Numbered from the stretch's first letter, positions 12,452-23,338 are shown. The stretch is DNA of 64,000 nt from Acheta domesticus (GCA_031308135.1 JAHLJT010000631.1:157683276-157747275), one strand, 5' to 3'. Translations and numbers: made by a program. Notes: generated by a model not told the origin, from the letters alone.

Positions 12452-13041
12452 CCGTCGCCTGGTTTCCAGTGCTTTCAGGTGCTTTCCAGGAGAGTATTCG
12501 CCAAGGCGTGTTGTCCGTCGCCAGCTTTCCAGTATTTTCCAGGAGCGTATTCACCAACGCGTGGCACCGTCGCCTCTTTTCCAGTGCCTTAAAGGGGCGT
12601 ACTCGCCAACTCGTATCGTCTGCTCGCCGCATGCGTTTCATTTCTTTTCGGGGGAGTACTGGCGTTGGTGTGACGTCCGTCGTTGTCTTTCCAACGCTTT
12701 CCAATGCCGTTATCGTTAAAGCTGCTTTCAAGCCTGTTGCCTGCTTCCCAGTGTCTTGCAGGCATGTTTTCGTCTTCTTTCCAGTGCCTTCCAGGGGCAT
12801 TCCCCAAAGAGTGGTGTCCGTCGCGTCCTTTCCAGTGTGCCCGAATTCGCCCTAGTCCCATCCTCCCTATTCGCCAGGCGCGGTGTTCTTCACCTCCTTT
12901 CCAATGCCTTCCAGGGAATTCATCACCAAGGCACGGAATCCATCGCCTTTTTTCCAGTGTCTCCGAGGCGCGCACTTGCCAAGGCGTGAAATCCATCGCT
13001 TTCTTTCCATTGCCTTCCAGGGGCGCATTCGCCAAGGCGTG
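12452..13041. repeat. 52-bp degenerate minisatellite (copy 1)
   Basis: About ten or more diverged units follow a pattern of roughly 'ccgtcgcc-tttccagtgccttccaggggcg-attcgccaaggcgtg'. Two well-preserved units, near 12,517 and 12,990, each measure about 52 bases; some units are expanded or partly lost. Because 52 is not a multiple of three and the unit has few stops, long spurious ORFs run through in every frame on both strands. Copy 2 has the same array at 35,611-36,210. Confidence 0.8.
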
Positions 13042-13801
13042 CGCTGCGCTGGACGGGAGGGCGTTCGTGGGGCTTCGCTTCAGCGGCCGCAGACTAATAT
13101 TAGCTGCTTTTAGTCGGGTGTCAAAGCCATCGACCCGCACGCCCAGTGGGGAAACAAGCGTGGGCACACAAGGGAGGGTCTGGCTGTGAACCTCGACCTT
13201 CAGACATTGTTGGGGCTGCGAGGTTATGAACGTGCAGTTCATTTAACTTTCCGGGAAAGATATGGAAGTTAAAACGAACAAACTCTTCGAAGAAAGTCAA
13301 GTTTTTTTAAATTATGCGCTGTGAACTATGGCAGTGGATCGATTAATATAATGATCATGGAACGATTAAATTAATATTTCACTTCCATTGTTTGTTCAAT
13401 TAATCCACCTTTAACATATGTGCACGAGCTTGCAACTACCAGAGGTAAAAGTGAAACAAACGTTCTGCATTATGCAAAGTTCTTCAAAAGCAGGAAAGCA
13501 ACTTTCAGGCTCAAGGTTGTGGTTGTACTTCCGGATTTGCTCATAACCGCAAACGAAATAACGTAAACGTTAATCTGAATCCATTTCCGGCCCGCTTCGT
13601 CGTAACTTTTACTACAACTTGTAGAACGTGAGACATTATTTTCTTTTAAAAATATTAATGGGTCTCTAAATGACTTAGTGCCCATTGTGCGGGTCTTCAA
13701 TATCTAATTTCAGATATATTTACAAACTATTCGAGGTAATATATTCATTATGTAAAAAAATAATGCCGAAGAAAGTAGATTTTGGGATATATTAATTCCC
13801 G
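13042..13801. other. Unassigned spacer (copy 1)
   Basis: Moderate-GC sequence changes to AT-rich sequence. Nothing is recognised, and it is the same in copy 2 (36,211-36,968). Confidence 0.4.
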
Positions 13802-13805
13802 TTTA

Positions 13806-14508
13806 GGGGTCGTCCATACATTACGTAACGCAAAAGGGGATGGGAGAGGATCTGAGAAAGCATAACACTGCGTTACATAGGGGTAGGGGGTATTAATTCA
13901 GAGTTACGTAAAACTGATGTTCATGTTTTTACATTTTTCAACAGTTGCTGAAATAATTCTTTTTTCGAGGCCTGTACTGAAACATTAAAATATTAACTAA
14001 TTAATTTTTTTTAAATATATCTTAAGTTATTAGTTGTAAATTGTGTCAATAAATGGAAATATTTTTTTCAACTTTTTTTCGAATTTGTAAGATTACAAAG
14101 AAAATATTCAAAACTGATATGAAGAGTATTCTAGAATCCATTTAAATTGGCGCTGTAGACTCTTGCTCTTCCATCACCCTCGACGGTGTGTGCGTAGCTG
14201 ATCAATCATTTCTCGCCCAAGCATTCTTCTTTCACTCTCAATTTCCGTAATCTTATTGTTAAGTGCATCCAGCATCCCAACTAATTTCTACTTTATCATT
14301 AATAATATTCAACTCAACTAAAATATAAACAAATTGTTTTTACTGTGCTATACTTTATTTTAACTTCTTCCATTTACAAATGGGAGGTTGTTGCAAGCGT
14401 TACGTAATTAATTAGGGGGGTTCAAGGGAGTGTTACAGATACCTTACAAAGGGGAGAGGGAGGATTGAAAATACTCGAAATTTGCGTTACGTATTTTATG
14501 GACGGCCC
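13806..14508. mobile_element. PIF/Harbinger-like MITE 1 (copy 1)
   Basis: Terminal inverted repeats are GGGGTCGTCCATACATTACG on the left and, reverse-complemented, GGGCCGTCCATAAAATACG on the right, both continuing into 'taacgc'. The element is flanked by TTTA on both sides (13,802-13,805 and 14,509-14,512), which contains the TTA target duplication expected of PIF/Harbinger elements. There is no transposase ORF, so it is non-autonomous. Superfamily assignment is inferred from the TSD and GGG ends only. Confidence 0.75.
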
Positions 14509-14875
14509 TTTAGGCATTATTAAAATTGACGCCATAAAACACGAAATAACAATCAATCAGTCATTGCAATAATTCTCGTGAAGAGAGAAACTAATGAGCT
14601 TGAAGAGAATTATAATTTTTCATTCCGAATCAGGCAGGATTTCATGTGGCGGATATGAAAAGCGCTAAATATCATGTCAAGGAAACCACCATCCTCAGCG
14701 GTAATGACACGTAAAACCGGGATAACAATCTTTTTCGTTAGGCAAAAGAAGTTAGGACCTTCATTGTCGACTATTGACCATAAATAATGAAGACAATAGG
14801 CGCATTAATCTCGCCTAATACAACAGCACATCCATATCGACGGCCTTCGCTATCCTCTGCTTTAATTTAAAACAT

Positions 14876-14992
14876 TTTGTTGAAGTAATTCAGACCCTAA
14901 GAACTGATGATATACTTGTCAGTTTCGATATTTCTTCCTTATTTGCGATGGTTCCTGCTAATGAGGCCATCAGGGTTGTGAAGGTATATTAA
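14876..14992 (+). pseudogene. Penelope-like element reverse transcriptase fragment (copy 1)
   Basis: The frame gives about 38 residues with the core 'DDILVSFDISSLFAMVP' followed by 'NEAIRVV'. This resembles the catalytic-aspartate block of Penelope-like element reverse transcriptases, which typically read as SFD-x-x-SLFT-x-VP. The frame ends at TAA at 14,990-14,992. Neither the remaining RT motifs nor a GIY-YIG nuclease can be followed, so this is a small relic. In copy 2 a one-base deletion (tattgcg for tatttgcg) breaks the frame. Confidence 0.7.
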
Positions 14993-15539
14993 CCATTTGC
15001 TGGCAGAGGAGGCGAGATCTACTCAATCTGCCTCATGACACCATCATTCCACACAGGCAGGAATTCCACGGTAATATGGAAGGAATTGCTTTAAAGAAGG
15101 GCCGTAAAAAAATTTCTAAAATCTACACTTTGGCTTCTGTGCGAAAATACTGTCAAGTGATCCCAGAGCTCCAGGTCCTCCTAAAGGTTTACTCCTTAAA
15201 CGCTTTTATAGCATCTTCCCCACCTTACCATATAAGCATTATATATTTATAGCATAACATTAACCATAACCCCGCATTAAACCATATTTATAGCATACAT
15301 AATTATAGCATCTTCCCCGCACCGCATAGCAAACGCGCCAAACTTATGTAGTCCAGGGTCCTTTGGTCTGCTTTCAGTAAAATTTGAGAGCCCCCCCCCA
15401 AGAAATTTGACAATTACAATTAAATAAAATATTGAGAAAATAGTGCGAGTTTGATTATTTCGTGATTTTTGGTCCTGCTCCAGCATTCGCCTGATGTTGA
15501 TGAAAAAAACATCAAGGAAAACTACCGATCAGCCGCTTG
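14993..15539. other. Unassigned, possibly more Penelope-derived sequence
   Basis: No further RT motif could be placed. A C-run at about 15,392-15,400 differs in length between copies. The region is conserved in copy 2. Confidence 0.35.
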
Positions 15540-15692
15540 AAGTCTCCTCCAAACCATTGCTGAATTCGATCCAGCTATCTAGCTACTGACGAAAACCTTT
15601 CCAAATTCGGGACTCACATCTAGAACCTCCCGGAACTAGGTACTGTGGTGACATCTCTTAATGCCCTGAGCCACCTCAACCTATGCGAGATT
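15540..15692 (-). mobile_element. tRNA-derived SINE fragment (copy 1)
   Basis: On the minus strand the A-box-like TGGCTCAGGGCA lies near 15,671 and a degenerate B-box GGTTCTAGATG near 15,620. The downstream body lines up with the SINE at 3,560-4,126 (tctcctccaa... against tctcttccagg...). It is a degraded member of that family and not a functional tRNA. Confidence 0.6.
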
Positions 15693-15944
15693 TGATGGCA
15701 AAACCAGTAGATGAGGATGGCATACACGATGTCCGTGAATTATTGCTTACAGCAGGGCTGTCAAACGGAAAACGTGAGTGCTAGAGCTCGCTTGCGCTCT
15801 GCTAGGGCACGCAGAGCCCGCGGACAAGAAAAGTACGCGCTCCGATTTCTCAGGGATGCACAGAAAGCAGTAATGTTGTAGCGGCACGGAAGAAGAGCGG
15901 AAGTGATACAATTTGTTTAATATGCAGAAAGTATTTAAGAACAA

Positions 15945-17533
15945 CTAGTGGTGCTACCAAAACACATACTTTCGTGAATTGTTTCTACTTAGTCCTAAAT
16001 GCTATTACACTACTACCTAACCAGCAAAAGTGTTTTCTACCAGCAAACTTTTTTCCCGTTCCGCGATGCGAACACAGTTCCTCAGTGCCAACGTCCCGGT
16101 ACTCACACCACTACGACAACCAAGTGCCGAATGCGCCGAACTCGGGCATAAAAGTGTAAATGTCAAATTCATATAAAAATAATTTGGGACATGGTATAAA
16201 AAATTCCAGCATAGATATATTTTCTGCTTTCTCATTGAAATTCAAATGCAACCAGTGACTCTACCAAAGCAATTGTTTCTAAATGCCCCGCAATATTACA
16301 CTTCTACATAAAACAGCCAAAGTGTTTTCAAGGAGCAAATTTGTTCCGTTCCGAGATCCAAAATCAAATCCTCAAAGTTAACGTGCCTTATACCACTACG
16401 CCACACTACCACCGTATGGATCGAGAAAAGCCATAAAAATGAATCGAACCGAGCCATATAATGGTAAATTCATGATGGAAAAAATAATGTATATGGTACA
16501 TACGTTTAACAAATCCAGGAAGTGATGTGCAAAATTGATAAAAAAGTTAAAAATTAGAAAATTACATACAGACACAATTCGAGTTTATTTATCGTAATTA
16601 TCAATATTTATGATTCGAATGGTTTCGAATAATTTTCAATAAAGTTTCTAGAATTGTCAATTATTTCCTGCTACAACAGAGAATTTAGACAAATAAAACT
16701 CCCCGAGCAGGACTCGAACCAGCGAAGTTTCTCTCGGAAGAGCTGAGTCAATGCTCGCTGTTTAGCGGCCCCGACCACCTTGGCTATCCATGGCATTTAC
16801 TCTTTTATAATAGAAATAAGTGTATGGTGGTTTCATTTCTAGCATTAGAAAGCCGAAAAATCCAGAGAATGTGAAAAAATTTCCTGTTGGAGCCCAAGGA
16901 AAGTAACTAGTTCAAAATTCCGTATTTTCAGAAATGCTCAAACGCCATTTTCTCAAAAAATGATTCAAATTATTTGTTCAAACTTTTCGAATGGATAGTG
17001 TTAATTGCACTCTTTAATATGGCATAAAGTTCATTTTGGGATATTTTTTTGATTTTTTAAAATTACACTAATGTAATTTTATAGAAAGTTCACATTTGAA
17101 GCAATTTTGAAAATTGAACAATATTGAAAATGCACATTTGAAGCAATTTGTAAACATTATTGAATTTGTGAGTATCAGTGCTTCAAATGACTTCAAATTA
17201 AGTTTTTCGAAAACTCAAAAATTTTCTGTGGAAAAGAGCCTCAAATTTCGTATTTACAATACAGTAGCGCTTAAACGCCATTTTCTTGTAAACGGCTCCA
17301 AATTTTTTAACGAAAATTGCTATTTAGAACAAGGTTTAACTGTTTTTTTTAAATTCTTAATTTAATGGTTTTGTTCTACTATTAGGGAACCGAATAATTA
17401 ATAAAATGTCAAAAAAAATGTAGTTTGGGCGACGATAGATGGCAGTTGTCAAGAGTATTGGCAAGTCGCTAGCCGAGACCAAACGAAACCGAAAACTAAA
17501 AGGGGAAAGTCTGTGCTATTTTGTAGCACTTAG
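15945..17533 (-). mobile_element. CTAGTGGTGCTAC TIR element carrying three tRNA-like modules (copy 1)
   Basis: The left end CTAGTGGTGCTACC (15,945) and the right end, reverse-complemented CTAAGTGCTACAAAATAGCA (17,533), are inverted relatives. Inside are three tandem diverged modules of roughly 300 bases, each with a tRNA-like segment on the minus strand. A boxes lie at 16,107-16,118 (TGTCGTAGTGGT), 16,392-16,403 (TGGCGTAGTGGT) and 16,775-16,786 (TAGCCAAGGTGG). A clean B box GGTTCGAGTCC lies at 16,710-16,720. From about 16,925 the element is made of foldback-arm modules leading to the right end. It appears again in copy 2 at 39,118-40,704 and in short form at 58,747-59,319. No transposase is present. 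Confidence 0.75.
16701..16794 (-). tRNA. tRNA-like segment (degenerate, Pol III-type A and B boxes)
   Basis: This is the best preserved of the three tRNA-like modules, with canonical A and B boxes at tRNA-like spacing including an extended variable region. The T stem pairs at about four of five positions, but no acceptor stem forms. I therefore read it as the promoter head of a tRNA-derived SINE-like module, not as a translating tRNA. No anticodon can be assigned reliably. Confidence 0.45.
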
Positions 17534-17748
17534 TTTCGGTCTCTTTTCGTCATTTCTTTATACTTTTAAAATGCTTTTATTAGGTGAATTTTCTCACGAA
17601 AGATATGCACATAGTATTTCTTTAAATGTTTATTTTCAATAATAGTGTCAGTGTTGTTTTGAAATTATGATACATAATACTTATCTTGATTTAATATACA
17701 TTTTGGGTTATATTTATTTTCTTAAAAATTAAATACTAATTAGAGTTA

Positions 17749-17906
17749 GGGGCCGTGAATAAAGTATGTAACATTAATTTTGAGTATTTTGAATACCCCC
17801 TCCCCCGAGTAACGCACCCGTATAGCACGCTTGAATTGCGTAACGCTCGCGACAAAACTCTTCCCCCATTTACAAGTAAAAATAAAATATATCACAGTAT
17901 ATTTCG

Positions 17907-17943
<37 letters not shown>

Positions 17944-19339
17944 GGTGAGTCACGTAACTTTAGCACCTCCTGTAACTTTTGAACGGTTGAAGTTATTGCA
18001 ATGCAGTTTTCACGAAAGTGCATGAGGGAAAGGGGCTAATTGATACGTGCATTAATTTCTATTTCATCACTTGTATTTTACGAGATTTTTTAGGTAACTC
18101 TGTTTTTTCAAATGGAACTATACATATTTTTTCAGTCCACCATGACGAGCGTAAAAGACAAATCCAATGATGTACATATTGTCATATGTTAGATAAGGAT
18201 TTTTTTGATTAATTTTGATTTTTGCGACCGGGGTTTAACGGACGTTTTGAATAGTGCACCACACAAGGTCATGCAGCGCTCCACCAGCACACGTGCGCCC
18301 GGCGAAGGGAAGGGAAGGGGAGGGATCTTATTTGAAAATACGAAAAATAGTATTCCAAGTATTCACAAAACCATTGCAGTTTTTTCCTGAACTGTGCTTT
18401 CCATCCTTCTGCATTTTCACATTTTCGTCTTTCTTTGATTGAAGGAATTAAAGGATGGAAAATAAGAATTTGTCATAAGTTTGTATTGTAATAAAATTGT
18501 TTATAACTTCAACTCCATTTAATGGGATTTCATAAAATACGTAGTAATGGGATCTTGAAACAAAGCACAATAAGAATAAATAATTAAAACTGTACAAAAA
18601 TATATTGTATATTTTGAGCAAACAATTTCAATGTTAATACGAATATAATAATAACTTAGGGATAGAAATAATCTTATTTCAATAAATACTACTTAAGACA
18701 AATCCGTATTTTCAATCCCTAAGAAACCCAAATTACTGAAAATGGATTAAGATGAAAAGGAGAGTTCAGGAAAAAGTGCTACAGTTTTGTGAATATTTTT
18801 CGTATCCTCAAGTACTTAAATCCCTTCCCTTCCCCGACCCCGCGTTTGCTGGGGGGAGCGCTGCGTGACCTTGTGGGGCTGACAGTTACAATGAAAATAT
18901 CCGTTAAACACTAGTCGCAAAAAATCACAATTACTCAAAAAAATGCTTATCTAGCATATGACAATATTTATATCTTTGGATTCGTCTTTTTACGCTTGTT
19001 ATGATAGACTGAAAAAATATGTATAGTCCCATTTGAAAAAACAAAGTTACCTCAAATATCTCGTAAAATAAAAGTGATAAAGAGAAATCAATATCCATAT
19101 CAATTAGCCCCATTCCCTCATTCACTTCCGTGAAAACTGCATTGCAATATCTTCAACCGTTCAAAAGTTACAGGAGGTGCTAAAGTTACGTGACTCACCC
19201 TGTATATATATCCCCGAAAATGTTTAAAAAATTAGCGTTACTTAAACTAACAGCACCCCCTTCCACCTTGTAAGGCAGCGTAAGGCTACCTCAAGCCCCC
19301 TTCTCCCTGTTTGGCGTTACGTAATTTATGGATGACCCC
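17749..19339. mobile_element. PIF/Harbinger-like MITE 2 with nested insertion (copy 1)
   Basis: The ends are GGGGCCGTGAATAAAG on the left and, reverse-complemented, GGGGTCATCCATAAATTACG on the right, flanked by TTA on both sides (17,746-17,748 and 19,340-19,342). The undisturbed allele at 40,931-41,292 is only 362 bp and has a (TA)n centre. In copy 1 that centre was invaded by a 1.26-kb palindromic element (17,941-19,202). Confidence 0.8.
17941..19202. mobile_element. Palindromic foldback element with CAGGGTGAGTCACG ends, TA target
   Basis: The left end CAGGGTGAGTCACGTAACTT is matched by its reverse complement at 19,202. The two arms stay alignable for roughly 470 bases (about 17,941-18,410 and 18,735-19,202), sharing the 'caaggtca-gcagcgctcc' and 'gaagggaagg' blocks. 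A loop of about 320 bases lies between. It is flanked by TA on both sides, the target of Tc1/mariner-type elements, and sits in a (TA)n tract. There is no transposase ORF. It is absent from copy 2, which shows the empty (TA)n site. Confidence 0.85.
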
Positions 19340-19342
19340 TTA

Positions 19343-21228
19343 ATAGTTCTCATATATTGCATTCTTTATCACTAAATAGAAACGTGCAAGGTTGTCCTTG
19401 GTACAGTTTGTGTAACTGCAGTTTCTGTTTACATGACAATTTCCATTAAAAGTTCATAAAAATTAATAAGTGTCTCTTTATGATATACCAACCAGTGTGT
19501 TTGACCCATCTCGATGCATTCGCACGAAGTTTTCTCACCCCAGCATTCCGCCTGTGACACGAGTAACTTCGCTAAGCTGATATCACCGCGTGCCCCAAAC
19601 CTTCGCGAAGGCCATTCGCGTGCTCGTTCGTCTGAGGACCCTGGTTTACAAGATCTTGGAAGCGAAGCAAGGGCAACATGACTGTGAAGGTAATGGCAAC
19701 GATTCGGCTTTTCAAACTGAAGTCCAATTCCTAGAGAATAAGACAGGATCGTGTAAATATTACATGGGATCTCTATTTTCTTCAAGTTGTCACCTCTGTT
19801 CTTTTACCAAGAAAACAGAACACCATGGCAAACTTCACTTCCCGGACGTCCCGACAGAAAGTAGCTTAGCCGCGGCATAGCCTCAAGCGTGGGTGTTTCT
19901 GTTATGTAAAATTGGGAGATATTAAAAAAAGTAACTTTAATGCTAGTACCATCGAGGAATTTCAGTTTATCCGCAAGTATTTCTTTACTGATGTATTGAA
20001 CTTAAAAATATGTATGCGGTAGATTAAAAAGGCAAGTAATGCCGAAGCTATTCACGAATTCCATAATATATTCCGAAAATAAATTTAGAAAACAATCGCA
20101 GCTACGGAGAAGAGGTGGCGGCGGGTGTTGGGGAGCAATGTACGTTGGTCCGCTTCATTAGATATAAAAATGCAGATTTTTGGGTGAAGTGCTTTATCTA
20201 CCCACCAGTTCGGATGCTTCTTCACATTTTTTCATCATGTTTTTTGGAGTAATGGGCAGTAAAATATTTTTGTAGGCGTCACATTACCATTGCAGTCTGA
20301 ATGTTATCCAGCAAATAATTTTCATTGATATATGTTTTACTGAAGGTGTAGATTCTAAAAATTGAAGTTAGCATGAAAACTTATAGAAGAAGCTCCCAAA
20401 AAACGTGGGGGGATGTGTCGCCTTGCCGTAAATCCCGCCTCAGCTACCCCATCTTCTGTAAGCCAATTTTTTGAAAATTCAAAAGTTTTATTGAAAATTT
20501 GACCTCCAACGTTTTTTTACCAACGCTATTCAAAAGATGTACTGTTCAATCTGAAACTTTTATTCTGTGTATTTTTGGGTAGCGGCATGCCTAGATGCTG
20601 CATGGGAAAGGCACGGTTGGGCCGATCGGGCTTAAACAGGGGGGAGAGGTGGAGCGCGTAAATCTTAAACACCCATTCAACGTCACGTTATTTTATTTAG
20701 TAATTATTTAATAATACCCCAAAATTTCACGTCTTTTCTCTAGATATAACAAATACATAATCTTATAAGGCACTAATTTACATTATATACAAATCTATTT
20801 TTTGAAAGCAAGTCAATATAATCGCTGTAGTTTTGGAACACTGACCTGCAATTACCTCGTAGGACTTCCTCCTCTCACTCACGCCATGAAAAAACTGGTA
20901 TCAGACTCATTCTGAGAGCATTACAAGAGATAAGGGTACATGCGATAGGTGTTATTGAAGCGTATCCGACGCGAGCCAATCAAGCAAACATGTTTTGTTT
21001 AAGCGAAAATATCGATAAGGCATGTCCTGGATAACTTACGTACTTTCCATCTCGCTTAGGCTTTCTATAAAGAAACTGTGTATATAATGGCCTTCGTTTA
21101 CTGACGTTATGAATTTCTGCATAAATAGTAGTTACAGTGAAGAGGTTTTAATATCAAACTTGGTTCTGAGTTGCAAATTTCTCTTAATGAATTTCTGATT
21201 TTTCAACAATATACTTTATTAGTAATAT
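19343..21228. other. Unassigned sequence (copy 1)
   Basis: A 96-codon plus-strand frame at 19,590-19,880 is open in both copies. The differences I can see between copies alter residues at least as often as not, and no family is recognised, so I do not call a gene. The counterpart is 41,296-43,190. Confidence 0.4.
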
Positions 21229-21244
21229 AATATTCGAAGTATCC

Positions 21245-21310
21245 ACTAGGACGGCTCATGGGCAGTGTACTAGTTTCACGTGGTGTGGTCCCGAGTTCTA
21301 TGCCCGGTTG
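21245..21310 (+). mobile_element. tRNA-like SINE head (copy 1)
   Basis: The A-box-like GACGGCTCATGGG is followed by a B-box-like GGTCCCGAGTTCTATGCCCGG, the classical T-arm layout of an old tRNA-derived SINE. The body presumably continues downstream toward 21,450. Copy 2 has the same at 43,217-43,282. Confidence 0.5.
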
Positions 21311-21464
21311 AGGCAAAAATAAGAGCTGAAGCTTTTCTTTAAAATCCTCTCCGTTCCTGTAGCTGTGTGACGAAGAAATGCTCAAGCAGGTAGAGTTTGC
21401 TAGTTGTAGTAAAGGGAATACATGTTCGCCACATTTCTCTCTTACCCCCCATGAGTGGGAATTA

Positions 21465-22543
21465 GAAGAATTGGTGCTAGAATTCTGAATCGACGACTGA
21501 AGACAATTGCAGAAGCACTTCTCTCAGAAGAGCAAACGGGATTCAGAGAAGGTCGTTCATGTACAGATGCAATATTTATCTTAAAGCGATTGATAGAAGA
21601 ACGAAGGGAACATAACAAAGAAACGCATCTTGCATTTATAGATCTTGAAAAGGCTTTTGACAATGTTAGACGCAAACTTCTATGGGAAATATTAGAACGA
21701 AGAGGTTACCCAAAACATCTTATTGAAGCTATAAAGAGTGTATACAGAGAAACTTTGATCATATTAGGAAATTGTAAACCTAATATAATTGTCTCTACAA
21801 ATAAAGGAGTAAGACAAGGCTGTTCAATATCACCAACCCTTTTTAATATATATTTGGACGACATATATAGAGTATGGAAAAATAAAGTCGATAGAGGTGT
21901 GCAATTAAAAGGTTCTTTTTTACATTAATTCAATTTTATACGCTGATGACAAAGTGGTGATACAAGAGACTGAAAATAAGCTCCAAATGTCCATTTTCAT
22001 CTTGAAAAATATCCTTGAAGAATATGGACTGAAAATGTCTGCTCAAAATCAAAAGTCATGGCATTTCGAGGCAAATATCCAGTAAGATCTAAAATAGCAA
22101 TAGGAAACTACAATTTAGAACAAGTTAGCAACTTCAGGTACTTAGGCTGTGATATATCGTTTAATATAGATCGTGACGTGGAAAACAAGCTAGTAAAATT
22201 CCGAAATGTATGTGGAACTATACACAAGTATCTGAGAAACCGAACACGAAAGGAGACACGGCTTAAGTTTTATAAGACAATTGCAGTCCCCACACTCATG
22301 TATGCCAGCGAAACATGGGTGAACACGAAAAAGATCAAAAATAAAATACAAACGGCGGAAATGAAATTTCTGCGAAACACACTAGGGTGCTCGCTACTCG
22401 ACAAGAAACGGAACTCTGAGATAAGAGATATTTTAAAAGTCAAAGAACTGTACGAGAATATTCTCGAAAACAAGTTAAAATGGTACAACCCATGTATCAA
22501 GAATGCCAATGAACAGACTTCCATTCATAGCTATGAACTATAA
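21465..22543 (+). pseudogene. Reverse transcriptase of the (GAA)n-tailed LINE, truncated and frameshifted
   Basis: Frame 1, to the TAA at 21,926-21,928, holds RT motifs EEQTGFREGRSC, an 'AFIDLEKAFDNV' block with the first catalytic aspartate, and 'GVRQGCSISPTLFN'. The catalytic YADD box follows in the next frame at about 21,939-21,950 (LYADDKVV), so there is a one-base shift. A second shift precedes 'MAFRG' at 22,058, after which the thumb and C-terminal region ('NFRYLGCDI', 'LMYASETWV') is open to TAA at 22,543. Past the stop a degenerate 'RRDIGRPRRKWV' is visible. The N-terminal endonuclease is absent. It is inactive, but the coding sequence is well preserved, so the insertion is fairly young, consistent with its absence from the other copy. 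Confidence 0.9.
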
Positions 22544-22636
22544 AACAGAAGGAAGAAGGGACATTGGTAGACCGAGAAGAAAATGGGTGCCGGAACAGGT
22601 CACATGACCTAAACCCTGTGGGAAGAAGAAGAAGAA
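21465..22636 (+). mobile_element. 5'-truncated non-LTR retrotransposon with (GAA)n tail and 12-bp TSD
   Basis: The insertion is bounded by the direct repeat GAGTGGGAATTA (21,453-21,464 and 22,637-22,648). Copy 2 has the uninterrupted single site at about 43,427, so the limits are exact. The inserted DNA starts inside the reverse transcriptase and ends in a (GAA)n tail (22,620-22,636), as for target-primed reverse transcription with 5' truncation. The short trinucleotide tail and C-terminal motifs point to an RTE-like clade, but that assignment is tentative. Confidence 0.92.
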
Positions 22637-22648
22637 GAGTGGGAATTA

Positions 22649-23338
22649 AACTAGGCCTAGGCATGGAAGACACCGTTAGCTAGTGGGTAAAGTCGGACAA
22701 TCAACGCAAAATGCCAAATATTTATATACTATTCGAAGTGTGAGGAGTTTTAAAGGCTGGTTTCTCATAAAGGATATGTTTTTGTTTATCTCACAGAACG
22801 GATGTGTTTGCAACCACAAGGAAATGGAACATGAACTTCCGGTTTATTGCACAATGGACTGCAGATCTCTCACAATTAATTGCACCAAGTTCTTATCAAA
22901 ATTATAATTCAAAAGGCATACTTGGTAATTACAGTTTTTGAGTAAGTCGTTATTCATTTTCGTTGCATTAAACTAATTATTGCTTTGAAAAAACACTAGA
23001 AAGTCTCGGATTGGAGGGCGGACACCCCTTTTCGTGGGGACGGAAGGCGCTCGTTCACCTCGTGCCCAGTCTTGGTGGAGAGAAGATTGTTGGCTTTTGC
23101 ATTTTGTGAACCATAAATGTGAACCATGTTTATATTCGAAAATACAATAAAGGCAAGCCAAAGTAATAGCACAAATTAAGTTAGCTGGTTTAAACATAAG
23201 AAAACTCAAATTCAAAATCATATCCTACAAACTACAGAACCTTTAAAGATGTGTGACATGCAAACTCAATCATCAGGAAACAGAATATGTTATAAAACAC
23301 TGTCCAATTTACAAACCACCAAGAAATGATATGATAAA
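22649..23338. other. Unassigned spacer (copy 1)
   Basis: Nothing is recognised beyond similarity to 43,436-44,128. Confidence 0.4.

Noticed and set aside
15752..15840. 'cagggctgtcaaacgg' as a hAT-type terminal repeat.
   Set aside because: No matching inverted end or 8-bp target duplication was found nearby.
16701..16794. A functional tRNA gene (Ser/Leu-like long variable arm).
   Set aside because: A and B boxes are good, but no acceptor stem can form, the module recurs as a tandem repeat, and no anticodon can be assigned. It fits a tRNA-derived SINE head better.
19590..19880. A 96-codon frame open in both copies of the duplicated segment.
   Set aside because: Of the four differences I can see between copies, three change a residue and one is silent, so there is no sign of purifying selection. 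There is no recognisable domain, and the opposite strand is equally open.
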